Assembly: GCF_014649835.1 (NCBI RefSeq)
Contig: NZ_BMTU01000004.1
Coordinates: 248,001-312,000 of the forward strand
Length of the DNA stretch: 64,000 bases
Source of the DNA: Streptomyces pilosus
GTDB taxonomy: Bacteria > Actinomycetota > Actinomycetes > Streptomycetales > Streptomycetaceae
Direction: 5' to 3'
Under the pieces are notes generated by a model. That model did no database searches, was not told the origin of the DNA, and saw nothing but the letters and a program-made list of their open reading frames with translations. Both the position numbers and the translations under genes were made by a program. Shown here piece after piece: positions 34,317-43,445 of this stretch (position 1 is the stretch's first letter; each line of letters begins with the position of its first letter).

Positions 34317-35138
34317 GTGGTCATCCCCGTGCACGACGTGAACCCGGCGCGACGCACCCCGTGGGTGACGTACGCGCTGATCGCCGCCAACTTCGTCGTC
34401 TTCCTCGCCTTCACGCCCGGCGTCGCCGACTCGCTCACCGGCGGCAGCAGCAGCCTGGCCGAGCTGTGTCACCTCCAGGCGTTCCTGGAGCGTTACGCGG
34501 CGGTCCCGCAGGAGCTGATCCACCACCGGATGCCGAACCTGGTGCCCACCGGCGACACGGGCGTGGGCCCCCAGGGTCCGGGATGCGTGGTGGACCGGCC
34601 GGGCTACGACAAGTCCCCCGAGCTGAGCGTCCTCACGGCGATGTTCCTGCACGGCGGCTGGCTGCACCTGCTGGGCAACATGCTGTTCCTGTGGATCTTC
34701 GGCAACAACGTCGAGGACCGCATGGGTCACGTGCGGTACCTGCTGTTCTACCTCGTCTGCGGCTACGCCGCCGCGTACGGCTTCGCCCTCCTCGACGCCG
34801 GCTCGGGCGACCCCCTGATCGGCGCCTCCGGAGCCGTCGCCGGGGTCCTGGGCGCCTATCTGGTGCTCTACCCGAAGGCCCGCGTCTGGGTCCTCGTCCC
34901 CTTCCTGATCTTCCTGCCGCTGCGGCTGCCGGCCTGGCTCGTCCTGGGCTCCTGGTTCGTGCTGCAGGCGTTCTACTCCGCCGGCCAGGGAGTGTCCGAC
35001 GCCGGCACCGTCGCCTACGTGGCCCATGTGGCCGGCTTCGTCGTCGGCACGCTCCTCGCCTGGCCGCTCAGACCCGGCACCCCGCCACCACCGGACCCGC
35101 ACGGCGTCCGCTTCGGCCGGCAGGCGCGGCGGACCTGA
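34317..35138 (+). CDS. Rhomboid-family intramembrane serine protease
   Basis: A 273-residue polytopic membrane protein, about six TM helices with a long first loop (residues about 35-100). The rhomboid fingerprints are HGGWLHLLGNMLFLWIFGNN, GASGAVAGVLGAY with nucleophile Ser171, and HVAGFVVG with His237, completing the Ser-His dyad. Substrates are unknown. Start GTG 34317 is chosen just before the first hydrophilic segment; a CACCTG hexamer 6 nt upstream may be a weak leaderless promoter. Confidence 0.88.
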   Translation: MVIPVHDVNPARRTPWVTYALIAANFVVFLAFTPGVADSLTGGSSSLAELCHLQAFLERYAAVPQELIHHRMPNLVPTGDTGVGPQGPGCVVDRPGYDKSPELSVLTAMFLHGGWLHLLGNMLFLWIFGNNVEDRMGHVRYLLFYLVCGYAAAYGFALLDAGSGDPLIGASGAVAGVLGAYLVLYPKARVWVLVPFLIFLPLRLPAWLVLGSWFVLQAFYSAGQGVSDAGTVAYVAHVAGFVVGTLLAWPLRPGTPPPPDPHGVRFGRQARRT

Positions 35139-35150
35139 TAGCTCAACCGG

Positions 35151-37193
35151 CTAGCCGGGGAGCCCGCCGGACGCCCCCGGACCGCCGGGCACGCGCAGGG
35201 CGATCAGGGCGACGTCGTCGTCGTTGTCGACGGTGAGCTGGTCGGTGAGGACCGTGTCGCAGAACGCCTGCAGGGGCCGGGTGACGGCCTCGGCGGCGTG
35301 CCGGCGCAGGCGTTCCAGGCCGGCGGTGAGGTCCTCGGTGCGGCGTTCCACGAGGCCGTCGGTGTAGAGCAGCAGGGTCGAGCCGGGCTCGAGCGGCTGC
35401 ACGGCGCTGTCGTACTCCGGGTGCGGGACCAGGCCGAGCATCGGGGAGCGGGCCGCGGTCAGGAAGCGCGCGGTGCCGTCCGCCCCGACCAGCAGGGGCG
35501 GCGGGTGGCCGGCGACGGAGTAGTGGAGCCGGAGGCCGCCGGCGTCCCCGGGTTCGACGCGGGCCAGGACGCAGGTGGCGGTGCATTCGAGGTACAGGGT
35601 CTGCACGGCGATGTCCAGCCGGCGCAGGATCGTCCCGGTGGGTTCCTGGCGGTCCAGCGTGAGGCCGCGGAGCATGTTGCGCAGCTGGCTCATGACGACG
35701 GCGGCGGGCAGGTCGTGGCCGGCGACGTCGCCGATGGTGAGGACGGTGGCGCCGTCGCGCAGCGTGAAGGAGTCGTACCAGTCGCCGCCGACCTCGGCGG
35801 CCGCGGTGCTGGGCCGGTAGCGGACGGCGATGTCCAGGCCGGGCACGTCGGGCGGGTCGGTGAGCAGGCTGCGCTGGAGGGCCAGGGCCACCTGCCGGGT
35901 GCGCTGGTACTCCATGGCGTTGCGCAGGGGGGTGTGCGCCTGTTCCAGGAGGGTGCGCAGCAGGCTGATCTCGGCCTGGCCGAGGGGCGGGCGGTCGCCG
36001 CTGGCGGAGGCGGTGACCAGGGCGGCCGTGACGCCGTCGACGACGACGGGGAGCAGGACGACGCTGTTGGCGCCGGGGGGCAGCCACGGTGCGGCGCCGG
36101 GCGGGGAGAGGTCCGGCGGGGGCTCTCCGGGCGGGAAGACGGCGTGCACGGGGTCGCGTCCGTCGGCGGCGCGGGCGAGCGGACTGCCCGGGCCGAGGTG
36201 CTCCTCCTGGTGCGGGGGCAGGTCCGGCAGCCCGGGGCGGCTGACGGCGGCGACCCGTTCGGCGGTGAGCGGGGTGCCCGGCGGGCGGTGCAGGGCGTGC
36301 GGCAGGAGGTGGACGGTGCAGTTGTCGGCGATGTCCGGCACGATCACCTCGGAGAGGGCGGCGAGCATGTCGTCCAGCCGTGCGATGCCGGCGGTGACGG
36401 TGGTGGCCCGCGCCAGCAGCTCCTCACGGCGGGTCTCCTGCCACTCCTGCTCGACGTCCGTGCAGGTGCCCACCCATTCGATCACCGTGTCGCCGTCGCG
36501 CACCGGCGCGGCGTCGACGGCGAAGTGCCGGTACCCGCCCGTGGCCAGCCGCAGCCGGTAGGTGTGGGTCCAGCGCGGCGTCGGTTCGGTCACCGCCCGG
36601 TGCCACGATTCCACGGCGGGGGCACGGTCGTCGGGATGGAGCGCGTCGATCCAGCCGTCGCCGCGGAACTCCTCCCAGCTCTGTCCGGTCACCCGCTCCC
36701 AGCCGGGGCTCGGCTCGGTCACCCCGCCCTTGGGGCCGGTCACCCACACGATCTGGGACCCGGCGTTCACCAGGCTGCGGTAGCGCTGCAGCGCGCGGCG
36801 GCGCTCCTCGGACAGGACGCGGATCCGTTTCGCGGCGGTGACCTGCTCGGTGACCTCGACCAGCACGCCGAGCACCCCGTGCCGTCCGTCGCTCATCGTG
36901 GCGTGGGAGATGCTGAAGGTGAAGTACCGCGTCTCCCTGGAGGGCGCGCCGGGATAGATCAGGTCGACGGGTACGGCGGTGAGCACCTCGGCCGTGCCCG
37001 TGGCGAAGACGCGGTCGAAGATGTCGAAGTAGCCGGACTGGGCGAGGTCCGGGAACGCGTCGCGGACGGTCCGGCCCAGCGGGCGGTCGCCGAAGGTCCT
37101 GCGGTAGACCTGGTTGGTGTACGCGAGCCGGTGGTCCGGCCCCTGGGTGACCACGACGCCGATGGGGGCCGGGTCGAACATCGCGAGCCTCAT
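35151..37193 (-). CDS. PAS-PAS-GAF-like-PP2C (SpoIIE) serine phosphatase
   Basis: A 680-residue cytoplasmic signalling protein. Two PAS-type sensors occupy about residues 5-120 (PIGVVVTQGPDHRLAYTNQVYRR) and 140-265 (WERVTGQSWEEF, VIEWVGTCTDVEQE). A GAF-like segment (about 270-440) leads into the SpoIIE/PP2C phosphatase (about 450-670) with metal Asp in VGGDWYD, GDVAGHDLPAAVVM, LLLYTDGLVERR and DNDDDVALIALR. In Streptomyces such proteins dephosphorylate anti-anti-sigma factors. No anti-sigma or STAS gene lies beside it, so partners are elsewhere. Confidence 0.88.
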   Translation of the reverse strand: MRLAMFDPAPIGVVVTQGPDHRLAYTNQVYRRTFGDRPLGRTVRDAFPDLAQSGYFDIFDRVFATGTAEVLTAVPVDLIYPGAPSRETRYFTFSISHATMSDGRHGVLGVLVEVTEQVTAAKRIRVLSEERRRALQRYRSLVNAGSQIVWVTGPKGGVTEPSPGWERVTGQSWEEFRGDGWIDALHPDDRAPAVESWHRAVTEPTPRWTHTYRLRLATGGYRHFAVDAAPVRDGDTVIEWVGTCTDVEQEWQETRREELLARATTVTAGIARLDDMLAALSEVIVPDIADNCTVHLLPHALHRPPGTPLTAERVAAVSRPGLPDLPPHQEEHLGPGSPLARAADGRDPVHAVFPPGEPPPDLSPPGAAPWLPPGANSVVLLPVVVDGVTAALVTASASGDRPPLGQAEISLLRTLLEQAHTPLRNAMEYQRTRQVALALQRSLLTDPPDVPGLDIAVRYRPSTAAAEVGGDWYDSFTLRDGATVLTIGDVAGHDLPAAVVMSQLRNMLRGLTLDRQEPTGTILRRLDIAVQTLYLECTATCVLARVEPGDAGGLRLHYSVAGHPPPLLVGADGTARFLTAARSPMLGLVPHPEYDSAVQPLEPGSTLLLYTDGLVERRTEDLTAGLERLRRHAAEAVTRPLQAFCDTVLTDQLTVDNDDDVALIALRVPGGPGASGGLPG

Positions 37194-37308
37194 GGTGCCT
37201 CCACCTGCCCGGTCCCGGGAGCGATCGGTGGGCAGCGTAAGGGCCCAGTACCCCGCCCCCGGGGTCCGACGCGCGCGGGGCGCACGCGGTGGCTCGGCGC
37301 GCGGTGGC

Positions 37309-38403
37309 TCAGCGCGCGGTCTGCGTGTGGACGTACTCCACGAGACGGGTCAGGGCGTCCGCGTCGGTGTTCGGCATGACGCCGTGGCCGAGGTTGAAGA
37401 TGTGGCCCTCCAGGTCCGCGGCCGAGTCCAGCACCTCCCGCGCCTTGGTCTCGACGGCCTCGCGGCCGGCGAAGAGGACGGTCGGGTCGAGGTTGCCCTG
37501 GAGCGCCTTGCCGGGTCCGACGCGGCGGGCGGCCTCGTCCATGGGGACGCGCCAGTCGACGCCGACGACGTCCGCGCCGGCCTCGCCCATGAGCCCCAGC
37601 AGTTCGCCGGTGCCGACTCCGAAGTGGATGCGCGGGACGCCGAAGCCGGCCACCGCGTCGAACACCTTCGCGGAGGCGGGCAGCACGGAGCGCCGGTAGT
37701 CGGCGGGGGCGAGCGCGCCGGCCCAGGAGTCGAAGAGCTGGACGGCCGAGGCGCCGGCCTCGATCTGCACCTTCAGGAACGCGGACGTGATCTCGGCGAG
37801 GCGGTCGAGCAGGTCGGCCCAGAGCTCCGGGTCGCCGTACATCATCGCCTTGGCGTTCTCGTACGTGCGGGACGGGCCGCCCTCGACGAGGTAGCTGGCG
37901 AGGGTGAACGGGGCGCCGGCGAAACCGATCAGCGGGGTGGGGCCGAGTTCCCGGGTCAACATCCCGATGGCCTCGGTGACGTAGGAGACGTCCTCCGGGG
38001 TGAGGTCGCGCAGCCGGGCGAGGTCGGCGCGGGTGCGGACCGGCTGCTCGACGACCGGGCCGATGCCGGGCTTGATGTCGAGGTCGATGCCGATGGCCTT
38101 GAGGGGGACGACGATGTCGCTGAAGTAGATCGCCGCGTCGACGCGGTGGCGGCGGACCGGCTGCAGCGTGATCTCGGTGACCAGTTCGGGGCGCATGCAG
38201 GAGTCGAGCATCCCGATGCCCTCGCGCACCTTGCGGTACTCCGGCAGTGAGCGCCCGGCCTGCCGCATGAACCACACCGGCGTGTGCGGCACCGGCTCGC
38301 GGCGGCACGCCTTGAGGAAGGCTGAATCCTTGACCGCGTCGTTCTTGACCCCGCCGGGGGTCGCTGTCGGCGTCTGGCCCGTCGGGCTCGCGTTGGCACT
38401 CAC
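37309..38403 (-). CDS. hemE: Uroporphyrinogen decarboxylase
   Basis: A 364-residue cytoplasmic enzyme converting uroporphyrinogen III to coproporphyrinogen III. It has both signatures, [16 protein letters not shown] and [17 protein letters not shown], plus the catalytic loop [11 protein letters not shown] and the C-terminal [14 protein letters not shown] 38403 places the conserved core about 30 residues in. It supplies substrate for HemY/ChdC encoded 6 kb away on the same strand but is separated from them by unrelated genes. Confidence 0.96.
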   Translation of the reverse strand: MSANASPTGQTPTATPGGVKNDAVKDSAFLKACRREPVPHTPVWFMRQAGRSLPEYRKVREGIGMLDSCMRPELVTEITLQPVRRHRVDAAIYFSDIVVPLKAIGIDLDIKPGIGPVVEQPVRTRADLARLRDLTPEDVSYVTEAIGMLTRELGPTPLIGFAGAPFTLASYLVEGGPSRTYENAKAMMYGDPELWADLLDRLAEITSAFLKVQIEAGASAVQLFDSWAGALAPADYRRSVLPASAKVFDAVAGFGVPRIHFGVGTGELLGLMGEAGADVVGVDWRVPMDEAARRVGPGKALQGNLDPTVLFAGREAVETKAREVLDSAADLEGHIFNLGHGVMPNTDADALTRLVEYVHTQTAR

Positions 38404-38535
38404 ACCGGCCAGTCTCGCACGACCGGCCCGGCCGTCCGGACCCGAGGTCGTCCGGTACGCGGTGCACGTGGGGCGGGATCCGGACACCCCCGGGCGGCAC
38501 GGGTGTCCCTCCCTGCGCCGGGGGCCCGTTCCGCT

Positions 38536-38541
38536 TAACCT
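38536..38541 (+). promoter_or_regulatory. Putative -10 hexamer, leaderless DUF3000 gene
   Basis: TAACCT, 7 nt before ATG 38549; no Shine-Dalgarno. Confidence 0.5.
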
Positions 38542-38548
38542 TCCCCGC

Positions 38549-39223
38549 ATGGCTGCGGCTCAGGGACGACTGTCGGACGGTGCTGGCGGAATGGACGAAC
38601 CGAAGGACACCGGGGACGACCTCGGGCACGGAGGGGCACCTCCGCCGCCCTTCCGGGCCGCTGTCGACGCGCTGCGGGGCACGCGGCTGCGGCCGCAGAT
38701 CGAGATCGATCCCGCCCCCGCGCCGAAGCGGCTCGCCCCGTACGCGTACGCGCTGGAGGCCGCGGTCGTGGACGGCGAGGAGGACCTGGCCGACGGGCGG
38801 CTGGTGCTGCTGCACGACCCGGCCGGGCACGACGCCTGGCGGGGCACCTTCCGCCTGGTGACGCTGGTGCGCGCGGAACTGGAACCGGAGATGGCCGCGG
38901 ACCCGCTGCTGCCGGAGGTGTGCTGGTCCTGGCTGACCGGCGCGCTGTCCGCGCGCGGGCTGGCGTACGGCGAGCCGAGCGGCACGGTGACGCGGGCCGG
39001 CTCCCACTACTTCGGCGGACTGTCGGCACGGCCCGCCGCCTCGCAGATCGAGATCCGCGCCTCCTGGACGCCCCGGGAGGGGCTGGGCGGGGTACCGGAC
39101 ACCGGCACGCACCTGGTCGCCTGGTGCGATCTGCTGGCGCAGGTCGCCGGGTTGCCGCCGGCCGCTCCGGGGGACGCGTCGGTCGTGACGCTGCCGCAGC
39201 GCCGGGGGCCGCAGTCGCGCTGA
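38549..39223 (+). CDS. DUF3000 family protein
   Basis: A 224-residue soluble actinobacterial protein of unknown function. Recognisable core: [40 protein letters not shown], a conserved Trp/Leu region ([18 protein letters not shown]) and [13 protein letters not shown]. No catalytic motif or membrane segment is visible. It is divergent from hemE and precedes the LuxR-type regulator by 268 nt. The first 30 residues are low-complexity, so a start at the internal Met (MDEPKD) is possible. Confidence 0.82.
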   Translation: MAAAQGRLSDGAGGMDEPKDTGDDLGHGGAPPPPFRAAVDALRGTRLRPQIEIDPAPAPKRLAPYAYALEAAVVDGEEDLADGRLVLLHDPAGHDAWRGTFRLVTLVRAELEPEMAADPLLPEVCWSWLTGALSARGLAYGEPSGTVTRAGSHYFGGLSARPAASQIEIRASWTPREGLGGVPDTGTHLVAWCDLLAQVAGLPPAAPGDASVVTLPQRRGPQSR

Positions 39224-39491
39224 GCTTCCCGCTCCGGGCTCCACGCAATCATCGATCGGGATCACTTTGTCGATACGGCCACTTTCGGAAGCGTTGCGAC
39301 GCAGACCGAAACCGTTCGATCTTCGAATGATCGACCGTGCGTCCGAATTGCCCAGATTGTTACTCACTACTTCGTGATCATTCCCTAAAGGACTCCAGGT
39401 TTGCTGCCGAAGACGACTGTGACCTTGAAAGCACGGTTCGTCCCCCAGCACCCCCCACGAGCCGGCCCCGTCCCGCCCCCCAGGAGGCCTG
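39224..39491. promoter_or_regulatory. AT-richer intergenic region upstream of LuxR-type regulator
   Basis: 268 nt, clearly less GC-rich than the surroundings. It contains a dyad TCGATC-N7-GATCGA (about 39317-39335) and several ATC/GAT-rich boxes. Likely holds one or more promoters with a long 5' leader for the regulator. No riboswitch fold that I recognise. Confidence 0.4.
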
Positions 39492-40154
39492 GTGTCCGTT
39501 CTCCTCGAGCAGCCCGCAAGCCTGGTCGCCTACCGCCCGAACAAGCCGACCGCCATGGTGGTCGTGGCCGACCCCCGCGTGCGTTCCACCGTCACCCGCC
39601 ACCTGTGGGCGCTCGGTGTACGCGACGTCATCGAGGCCTCGTCCGTCGCGGAGGCTCGTCCCCGCGTCGGCAACCCCCGTGACATCTGTGTCGCCGAAGT
39701 CCATCTGCCGGACGGCTCCGGCCTCACCCTTCTCTCCGAGACCCGCGCCGCGGGCTGGCCCAACGGCCTCGCGCTGTCCGCCGCCGACGACATCGGCGCC
39801 GTGCGCAACGCGCTGGCCGGCGGAGTGAAGGGATACGTCGTCACCGGCACCCGTACCAACCTCGGGCTCCCCACCCGGCCCGGTGCCGCCCCGATCGGCG
39901 CCGCCGCCGCCCGGCTGCACCGCCGCCCCCCGGGTGCCCCGAGCCACCCGGGCGGCTACCGCGAACTGTCCGGCCGCGAGGTCGAGGTGCTGCGCCTGGT
40001 GGCGGAGGGCCAGTCGAACAAGGCGATCGGCGTCTCGATGGGCCTGTCCGCACTGACCGTCAAGAGCCACCTCGCGCGCATCGCCCGCAAGCTCGGCACG
40101 GGCGACCGCGCCGGGATGGTGGCGGTGGCCCTGCGCACGGGCATCATCCACTGA
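39492..40154 (+). CDS. Atypical LuxR/NarL-type response regulator with Glu in place of phosphoacceptor Asp
   Basis: A 220-residue DNA-binding protein. The N-terminal receiver-like domain (about 20-120) has VVVADPRVR, only one acidic residue in the usual pocket. The phosphorylation site reads VAEVHLPDGSG, so Glu69 stands where Asp is expected; Lys113 (GVKGYVV) is kept. The C-terminal LuxR HTH (about 155-215) is intact: LSGREVEVLRLVAEGQSNKA and LSALTVKSHLARIARKLG. No kinase gene is nearby. Likely phosphorylation-independent. GTG 39492 follows AGGAGG closely. Confidence 0.87.
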   Translation: MSVLLEQPASLVAYRPNKPTAMVVVADPRVRSTVTRHLWALGVRDVIEASSVAEARPRVGNPRDICVAEVHLPDGSGLTLLSETRAAGWPNGLALSAADDIGAVRNALAGGVKGYVVTGTRTNLGLPTRPGAAPIGAAAARLHRRPPGAPSHPGGYRELSGREVEVLRLVAEGQSNKAIGVSMGLSALTVKSHLARIARKLGTGDRAGMVAVALRTGIIH

Positions 40155-40208
40155 CCCTCCGATTCCCCGCCCGCTCCCCTCACCGGCCCCCCTTAGAAGC
40201 CCGCGCAG

Positions 40209-40241
40209 GGCGCCCGCCGACCGGCACGGTCGGCGGGCGCC
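40209..40241. terminator. Strong stem-loop terminator after LuxR-type regulator
   Basis: Perfect 15-bp arms (40209-40223 and 40227-40241) around GCA, followed by CTTCGC rather than a U-tract. It lies 55 nt past the regulator stop and before rnd. Confidence 0.85.
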
Positions 40242-40339
40242 TTCGCGCGCGCCGCGCTCCGGCCGTCCGCCGAGGCCTGTTTTCGCTGGCCGGCGTGGAC
40301 CTCGCGCGCGCGGGCAGATCGGGCGCCGGGCCGTACGGA

Positions 40340-40345
40340 TACTCT
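40340..40345 (+). promoter_or_regulatory. Putative -10 hexamer, leaderless rnd
   Basis: TACTCT, 6 nt before GTG 40352; the clearest example of the leaderless layout in this window. Confidence 0.55.
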
Positions 40346-40351
40346 TGACAG

Positions 40352-41632
40352 GTGACCGACGCCCACGACACCGCAGCAGACCGTTCACTGCGAACCACCG
40401 GAGGCGCCCCTCCGGACGACGGCGGATCTTCTGTTACGGAGGCGCCGACTCCGTTGCTCGAACCGCGCGAGGGCATTCCCCCCGTGATCGCCGACGAGGC
40501 CGCCCTCGCGGAGGCGGTCGCCGCCTTCGCCGCGGGCCGCGGCCCCGTCGCCGTCGACGCCGAGCGCGCCTCCGGCTACCGCTACGGCCAGCGCGCCTAC
40601 CTCGTCCAGCTGCGCCGCGAGGGCGCGGGCACGGCGCTGATCGACCCCGTCGCCTGTCCCGACCTGTCCGGTCTGGGCGAGGCGCTGTCCGGCGTCGAAT
40701 GGGTGCTGCACGCCGCCACCCAGGACCTGCCGTGCCTGCGCGAGATAGGCATGCGGCCGAGCCTCCTCTTCGACACCGAGCTGGCCGGACGGCTGGCCGG
40801 GTTCCCCCGGGTCGGGCTCGGCGCGATGGTGGAGAACGTGCTCGGTTTCGTCCTGGAGAAGGGCCACTCCGCCGTGGACTGGTCCACCCGTCCGCTGCCC
40901 GAGCCCTGGCTGCGCTACGCCGCCCTCGACGTCGAGCTGCTGGTCGACCTGCGGGACGCGCTGGAGAAGGAACTGGACCGGCAGGGCAAGCTGGACTGGG
41001 CCCGGCAGGAGTTCGACGCGATCGCCTCCGCGCCGCCGCCGGAGCCCCGCAAGGACCCCTGGAGGCGCACCTCCGGCATGCACAAGGTCCGCCGGCGCCG
41101 GCAGATGGCCGTCGTCCGGGAGCTGTGGGAGGCCCGCGACCGGATCGCCCGCCGCCGGGACGTCTCCCCGGGCAAGGTCCTCTCCGACGCGGCCATCGTG
41201 GAGGCCGCGCTGGCCATGCCGGCCAACCACCACGCCCTGGGCGCGCTGAACGGTTTCGGGCAGCGCGTGGGGCGGCGCCAGCTGGAGCAGTGGCAGGCCG
41301 CCGTCGACCGGGCGCGGTCGCTGAGCGAGGACCGGCTGCCGCAGCCCGGCCAGCAGGTGGCCGGTCCCCCGCCGCCGCGCGCGTGGGCGGACAAGGACCC
41401 GGAGGCCGCGGCGCGCCTGACGGCCGCGCGGGCCGGGGTGAACGCGCTCGCCGAGCGGCTCGGGATGCCGGCGGAGAACCTGATCACGCCGGACACGGTG
41501 CGCCGGGTGTGCTGGGAGCCTCCGGCGGTGGCCGGCGAGGAGTCCGTGGCGGCGGCGCTGACCGCGCTCGGGGCGCGGGCCTGGCAGGTCGAGCAGGTCA
41601 CGCCCGTGCTGGTCGCCGCGCTGGCTGCCTAG
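40352..41632 (+). CDS. rnd: Ribonuclease D-like 3'-5' exonuclease with HRDC domain
   Basis: A 426-residue cytoplasmic DEDDy nuclease. Motif I is VAVDAERASGYRYG (Asp, Glu), motif II HAATQDLPCLRE (Asp), and motif III YAALDVELLVDL (Tyr, Asp), so the metal site is complete. The HRDC domain follows (about 225-300: RRRRQMAVVRELWEARDRIAR, PANHHALGAL). RNase D trims tRNA and other small RNA 3' ends. The first 45 residues are low-complexity. Compared with proteobacterial Rnd the C-terminal extension (about 330-426) is longer. Confidence 0.9.
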   Translation: MTDAHDTAADRSLRTTGGAPPDDGGSSVTEAPTPLLEPREGIPPVIADEAALAEAVAAFAAGRGPVAVDAERASGYRYGQRAYLVQLRREGAGTALIDPVACPDLSGLGEALSGVEWVLHAATQDLPCLREIGMRPSLLFDTELAGRLAGFPRVGLGAMVENVLGFVLEKGHSAVDWSTRPLPEPWLRYAALDVELLVDLRDALEKELDRQGKLDWARQEFDAIASAPPPEPRKDPWRRTSGMHKVRRRRQMAVVRELWEARDRIARRRDVSPGKVLSDAAIVEAALAMPANHHALGALNGFGQRVGRRQLEQWQAAVDRARSLSEDRLPQPGQQVAGPPPPRAWADKDPEAAARLTAARAGVNALAERLGMPAENLITPDTVRRVCWEPPAVAGEESVAAALTALGARAWQVEQVTPVLVAALAA

Positions 41633-41634
41633 TC

Positions 41635-41699
41635 GCCGTCCGGCGGGTGCCGTCCGGCGGGTGCGGCCGCGTCGTGGCCGCCCGCGCGGTTCCCCGCGC
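41635..41699. repeat. Tandem 14-mer and GCGCGG-TTCC-CCGCGC hairpin between convergent genes
   Basis: The 14-mer GCCGTCCGGCGGGT is duplicated exactly (41635-41648, 41649-41662). It is followed by a 6-bp hairpin 41684-41699 inside a CCGCGCGGTTCCCCGCGCCCCT context that I recall as very common between Streptomyces genes. Probably a bidirectional terminator for rnd and the sugar permease. Confidence 0.55.
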
Positions 41700-41727
41700 C
41701 CCTGGGGGTGCTCGACCTGCGGCACGT

Positions 41728-42558
41728 CTACTTGGTGGCTCCTCTCATGAAGCCGTTGTAGATGAAGCGCTGGAGGAAGAGGAAGACGATCAGGGTGGGG
41801 ACGATGACCAGGACCGCGCCCGCCGAGATCGTCTCCCAGTGCGCCCCGAAGGGTCCCTTGAAGCGGAACAGGGACGTCGAGATCACGCCAAGATCCTCGG
41901 AGGGCATGTAGAGGAAGGGGATGTAGAAGTCGTTGTAGACGTTGATCCCCTTCACGATGACCACCGTCGCGATCGCCGGTTTCAGCAGCGGGAGGATCAC
42001 CTTGCGGTAGACGGTGAAGGCGTTGGCGCCGTCCAGGCGGGCCGCCTCGTCCAGGGAGACCGGGATGGAGCGGATGAACTGCAGGAAGATGTAGATCGAC
42101 ACGATGTCCGTGCCCATGTAGAGCGCGATCGGCGCCCACAGGCTGTCGAACATGCCGAGGCTGTCGACGATCTGGAAGGTCGCCACCTGGGTGGTCACCC
42201 CGGGGACCAGCGCGGCGAGCAGGAACAGGGCGACGACCACCTTCCGGAAGCGGAAGCGGAAGCGGTCGATCGCGTACGCCGTCATCGAGCCGATGAGGAT
42301 CGTGCCGCCGACGGCGACGACGAGGACGAGGGCCGTGTTGCCGAAGGCGGACAGCATCTGGCCGTCGCGGAAGGCCGTCACGTAGTTGCCGAAGTTCAGC
42401 GGGTCGTCGGGCGGGGCCAGCGCCCCGCTGCCGTCCGCCATCTCCTCCGAGGACTTCAGCGAGGTCAGGAGGACGACGGCGAGCGGCAGCAGCACCACCA
42501 GCGTCGCCAGCAGCAGCGACAGGTACACCAGGGCGCGGGCCGCGGCGCGGCGGGTCAT
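41728..42558 (-). CDS. Sugar ABC transporter permease (MalG/MsmG type)
   Basis: A 276-residue carbohydrate-uptake (CUT1) permease with six TM helices. The EAA loop LDEAARLDGANAFTVYRKVILPLLKP is intact. The start ATG 42558 overlaps the stop of the partner permease (ATGA). Third gene of the leftward binding protein-permease-permease operon. No ATPase is encoded here; Streptomyces CUT1 systems normally share MsiK, encoded elsewhere. Beta-mannosides are the inferred substrate from the divergent beta-mannosidase gene. Confidence 0.9.
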   Translation of the reverse strand: MTRRAAARALVYLSLLLATLVVLLPLAVVLLTSLKSSEEMADGSGALAPPDDPLNFGNYVTAFRDGQMLSAFGNTALVLVVAVGGTILIGSMTAYAIDRFRFRFRKVVVALFLLAALVPGVTTQVATFQIVDSLGMFDSLWAPIALYMGTDIVSIYIFLQFIRSIPVSLDEAARLDGANAFTVYRKVILPLLKPAIATVVIVKGINVYNDFYIPFLYMPSEDLGVISTSLFRFKGPFGAHWETISAGAVLVIVPTLIVFLFLQRFIYNGFMRGATK

Positions 42559-43445
42559 ACGAGGTCCACCTTCTCGTCGGGGACGATGCGCCGCTGCACC
42601 CAGGTGACCACCAGGACGATCAGCAGCAGGACGACGGCGGCGGCCGAGGCGAGCCCCGTCTTGTTGAACTGGAAGGCCAGCTTCACCGTCTGGATCACGA
42701 AGGTCTCGGTGCCGGTGGCGCCGCCGGTCATGATGTACGGGATCTCGAAGACCGACAGCGAGCCGGAGACGGCCAGGATCACGCTGAGGCTCAGGATCGG
42801 TCTGATGCCGGGCGCGATGATGTACCGGAACTGCTGCCACCGGCTCGCGCCGTCGAGCTCGGCCGCCTCGTACAGCTCTCCCGGGACGGACTGGATGGCG
42901 CCGAGGAACAGGACGAAGTTGAGCCCCAGGTGGCGCCAGACGGAGACGCCGGCGAGCGAGGTGTTCGCGGAGAACGGCGTGCCCAGCCAGGCGTGGTCGG
43001 TCCGCACGCCGAGGAGGCCCAGGACGGAGTCGAGGGTGCCGCCGTCCTGGAAGAAGTAGAGGAAGACGAAGCCGATGGCCACCCCGTTGATCAGGTACGG
43101 GAAGAACAGCACGCCCTTGAAGAAGTTCCGGAAGCGGACGTCGAAGCTGAGGACCGTGGCGAAGTACAGCGCGAGGGCGATCTGCGCCACGGACGCCACG
43201 AGGTAGTAGCCGCTGACGAAGAAGACCTCGAACAGCTCGGACCGGGTGAGGAGTTCGGTGTAGTTGCCGGCGCCGGTGAAGTCGAGCTGCGGGCTCACAC
43301 CGTCCCAGTCGGTGAAGCTGTACGCGATCATGTTGGCGATCGGCGCGTAGGTGAAGGTGAGCAGCAGGGCGAGCGGGGCGAGCAGGAAGAGCCAGGGAGT
43401 GAGGCGGCGCGCGGGCCGCGCCGCCGTGCCGGTGGTGTCGGTCAT
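42555..43445 (-). CDS. Sugar ABC transporter permease (MalF/MsmF type)
   Basis: A 296-residue CUT1 permease with six TM segments beginning WLFLLAPLALLLTFTYAPIANMI. The EAA loop is GELYEAAELDGASRWQQFRYI. Its ATG overlaps the TGA of the binding-protein gene, and its stop overlaps the next permease. Partners the 41728-42558 product to form the membrane channel. Confidence 0.9.
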   Translation of the reverse strand: MTDTTGTAARPARRLTPWLFLLAPLALLLTFTYAPIANMIAYSFTDWDGVSPQLDFTGAGNYTELLTRSELFEVFFVSGYYLVASVAQIALALYFATVLSFDVRFRNFFKGVLFFPYLINGVAIGFVFLYFFQDGGTLDSVLGLLGVRTDHAWLGTPFSANTSLAGVSVWRHLGLNFVLFLGAIQSVPGELYEAAELDGASRWQQFRYIIAPGIRPILSLSVILAVSGSLSVFEIPYIMTGGATGTETFVIQTVKLAFQFNKTGLASAAAVVLLLIVLVVTWVQRRIVPDEKVDLV

